This document shows, piece after piece, positions 33,581 through 33,695 of a stretch of 33,695 nucleotides of DNA. The stretch spans positions 1-33,695 of the forward strand of contig CAMDML010000032.1 of the NCBI GenBank assembly GCA_945902215.1, read 5' to 3'. The notes below the pieces were generated by a model, which saw only the letters and a program-made list of their open reading frames with translations, had not been told where the DNA came from and did no database searches. Each line of letters starts with the position of its first letter. Position 1 is the first letter of the stretch. Source of the stretch: Klebsiella pneumoniae. Lineage in GTDB: Bacteria > Pseudomonadota > Gammaproteobacteria > Pseudomonadales > Pseudohongiellaceae. Made by a program: the position numbers and the translations under genes.

Positions 33581-33695
33581 CGCGTAGACCTTCACAACAG
33601 GCCTTGTTGGTCGCTGCCTTGCTGCTGTTCGGCGCAATTCCGGTAATGGCACAAAAGCCGGCGTGGAAGCCGATTGCAGAGTTGCTGGTGGGGAG
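33577..33695 (+). CDS. Start of an exported protein, truncated by the window end
   Basis: The ATG at 33577 overlaps the MFS stop (ATGA). The 39 visible codons give a basic start (MTRRPSQQ), a hydrophobic core (ALLVAALLLFGAIPVMA) and a likely cleavage before QKPAWKP, i.e. a Sec signal peptide. What follows cannot be identified. It is coupled to the MFS gene, so a related role is possible. Confidence 0.7.
   Translation, partial: MTRRPSQQALLVAALLLFGAIPVMAQKPAWKPIAELLVG

Overview
The window looks like chromosomal DNA from a free-living, probably marine or aquatic gammaproteobacterium. The main evidence is the run proA-nadD-rsfS-rlmH-mrdA-rodA-rlpA-dacA-ybeD-lipB-lipA, which is the Pseudomonas-type order of this cell-wall/lipoylation cluster (mltB, usual between rodA and rlpA, is absent). 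Extended -10 promoters, several GTG/TTG starts and moderately high GC fit this. The genus cannot be fixed from the sequence alone.

Region 1 (1-9838): housekeeping genes on the plus strand for proline synthesis (proA, 5' truncated), NAD synthesis (nadD), ribosome silencing and 23S rRNA methylation (rsfS, rlmH), the elongasome (mrdA/PBP2, rodA), septal or side-wall peptidoglycan maturation (rlpA, dacA) and lipoate attachment and synthesis (ybeD, lipB, lipA). Most genes are nearly contiguous. lipA has its own extended -10 promoter inside the end of lipB.

Region 2 (9806-11526): holA lies on the minus strand and overlaps the end of lipA by 33 bp. Behind it is a gene-free stretch of about 700 bp holding two inverted copies of a 120-140 bp hairpin-forming repeat. 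The copies share a core, but their long outer arms differ in sequence while staying self-complementary.

Region 3 (11527-15639): a coiled-coil protein of unknown function, a full-length CinA (NMN deamidase) and a membrane-bound Cache-HAMP-PP2C (SpoIIE/RsbU-like) phosphatase.

Region 4 (15640-22374): a nine-gene plus-strand cluster built around a cluster A-I (Zn/Mn-type) metal ABC transporter. It has a canonical His-containing binding protein, an ATPase and a permease, plus a second lipoprotein binding protein that has lost the metal-binding histidines. It also has three exported or anchored accessory proteins, a 49-residue small ORF and a PepSY-type membrane protein. A GTTAA-repeat palindrome precedes it and a 14-bp triple tandem repeat lies within it. 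Overlapping start and stop codons suggest strict co-expression. The metal is not determined.

Region 5 (22422-30446, all minus strand except a short degraded fragment): a small lipoprotein, a remnant of an ORF6N-type phage/mobile DNA-binding protein, a tightly coupled four-gene exported operon (metallo-beta-lactamase fold protein, DUF1592/1588-type c-type cytochrome-like protein, Tat-exported DUF1552 protein, secreted ankyrin protein) and a J-domain-like protein.

Region 6 (30663-33695): a Tat-exported esterase-like alpha/beta hydrolase, an RsuA-family pseudouridine synthase (minus strand), an AmpG-like MFS permease and the start of an exported protein cut by the window end.

The parts most likely to be under-described are the repeat pair, the metal-uptake cluster with its His-less second binding protein, and the MBL-DUF1592-DUF1552-ankyrin operon.
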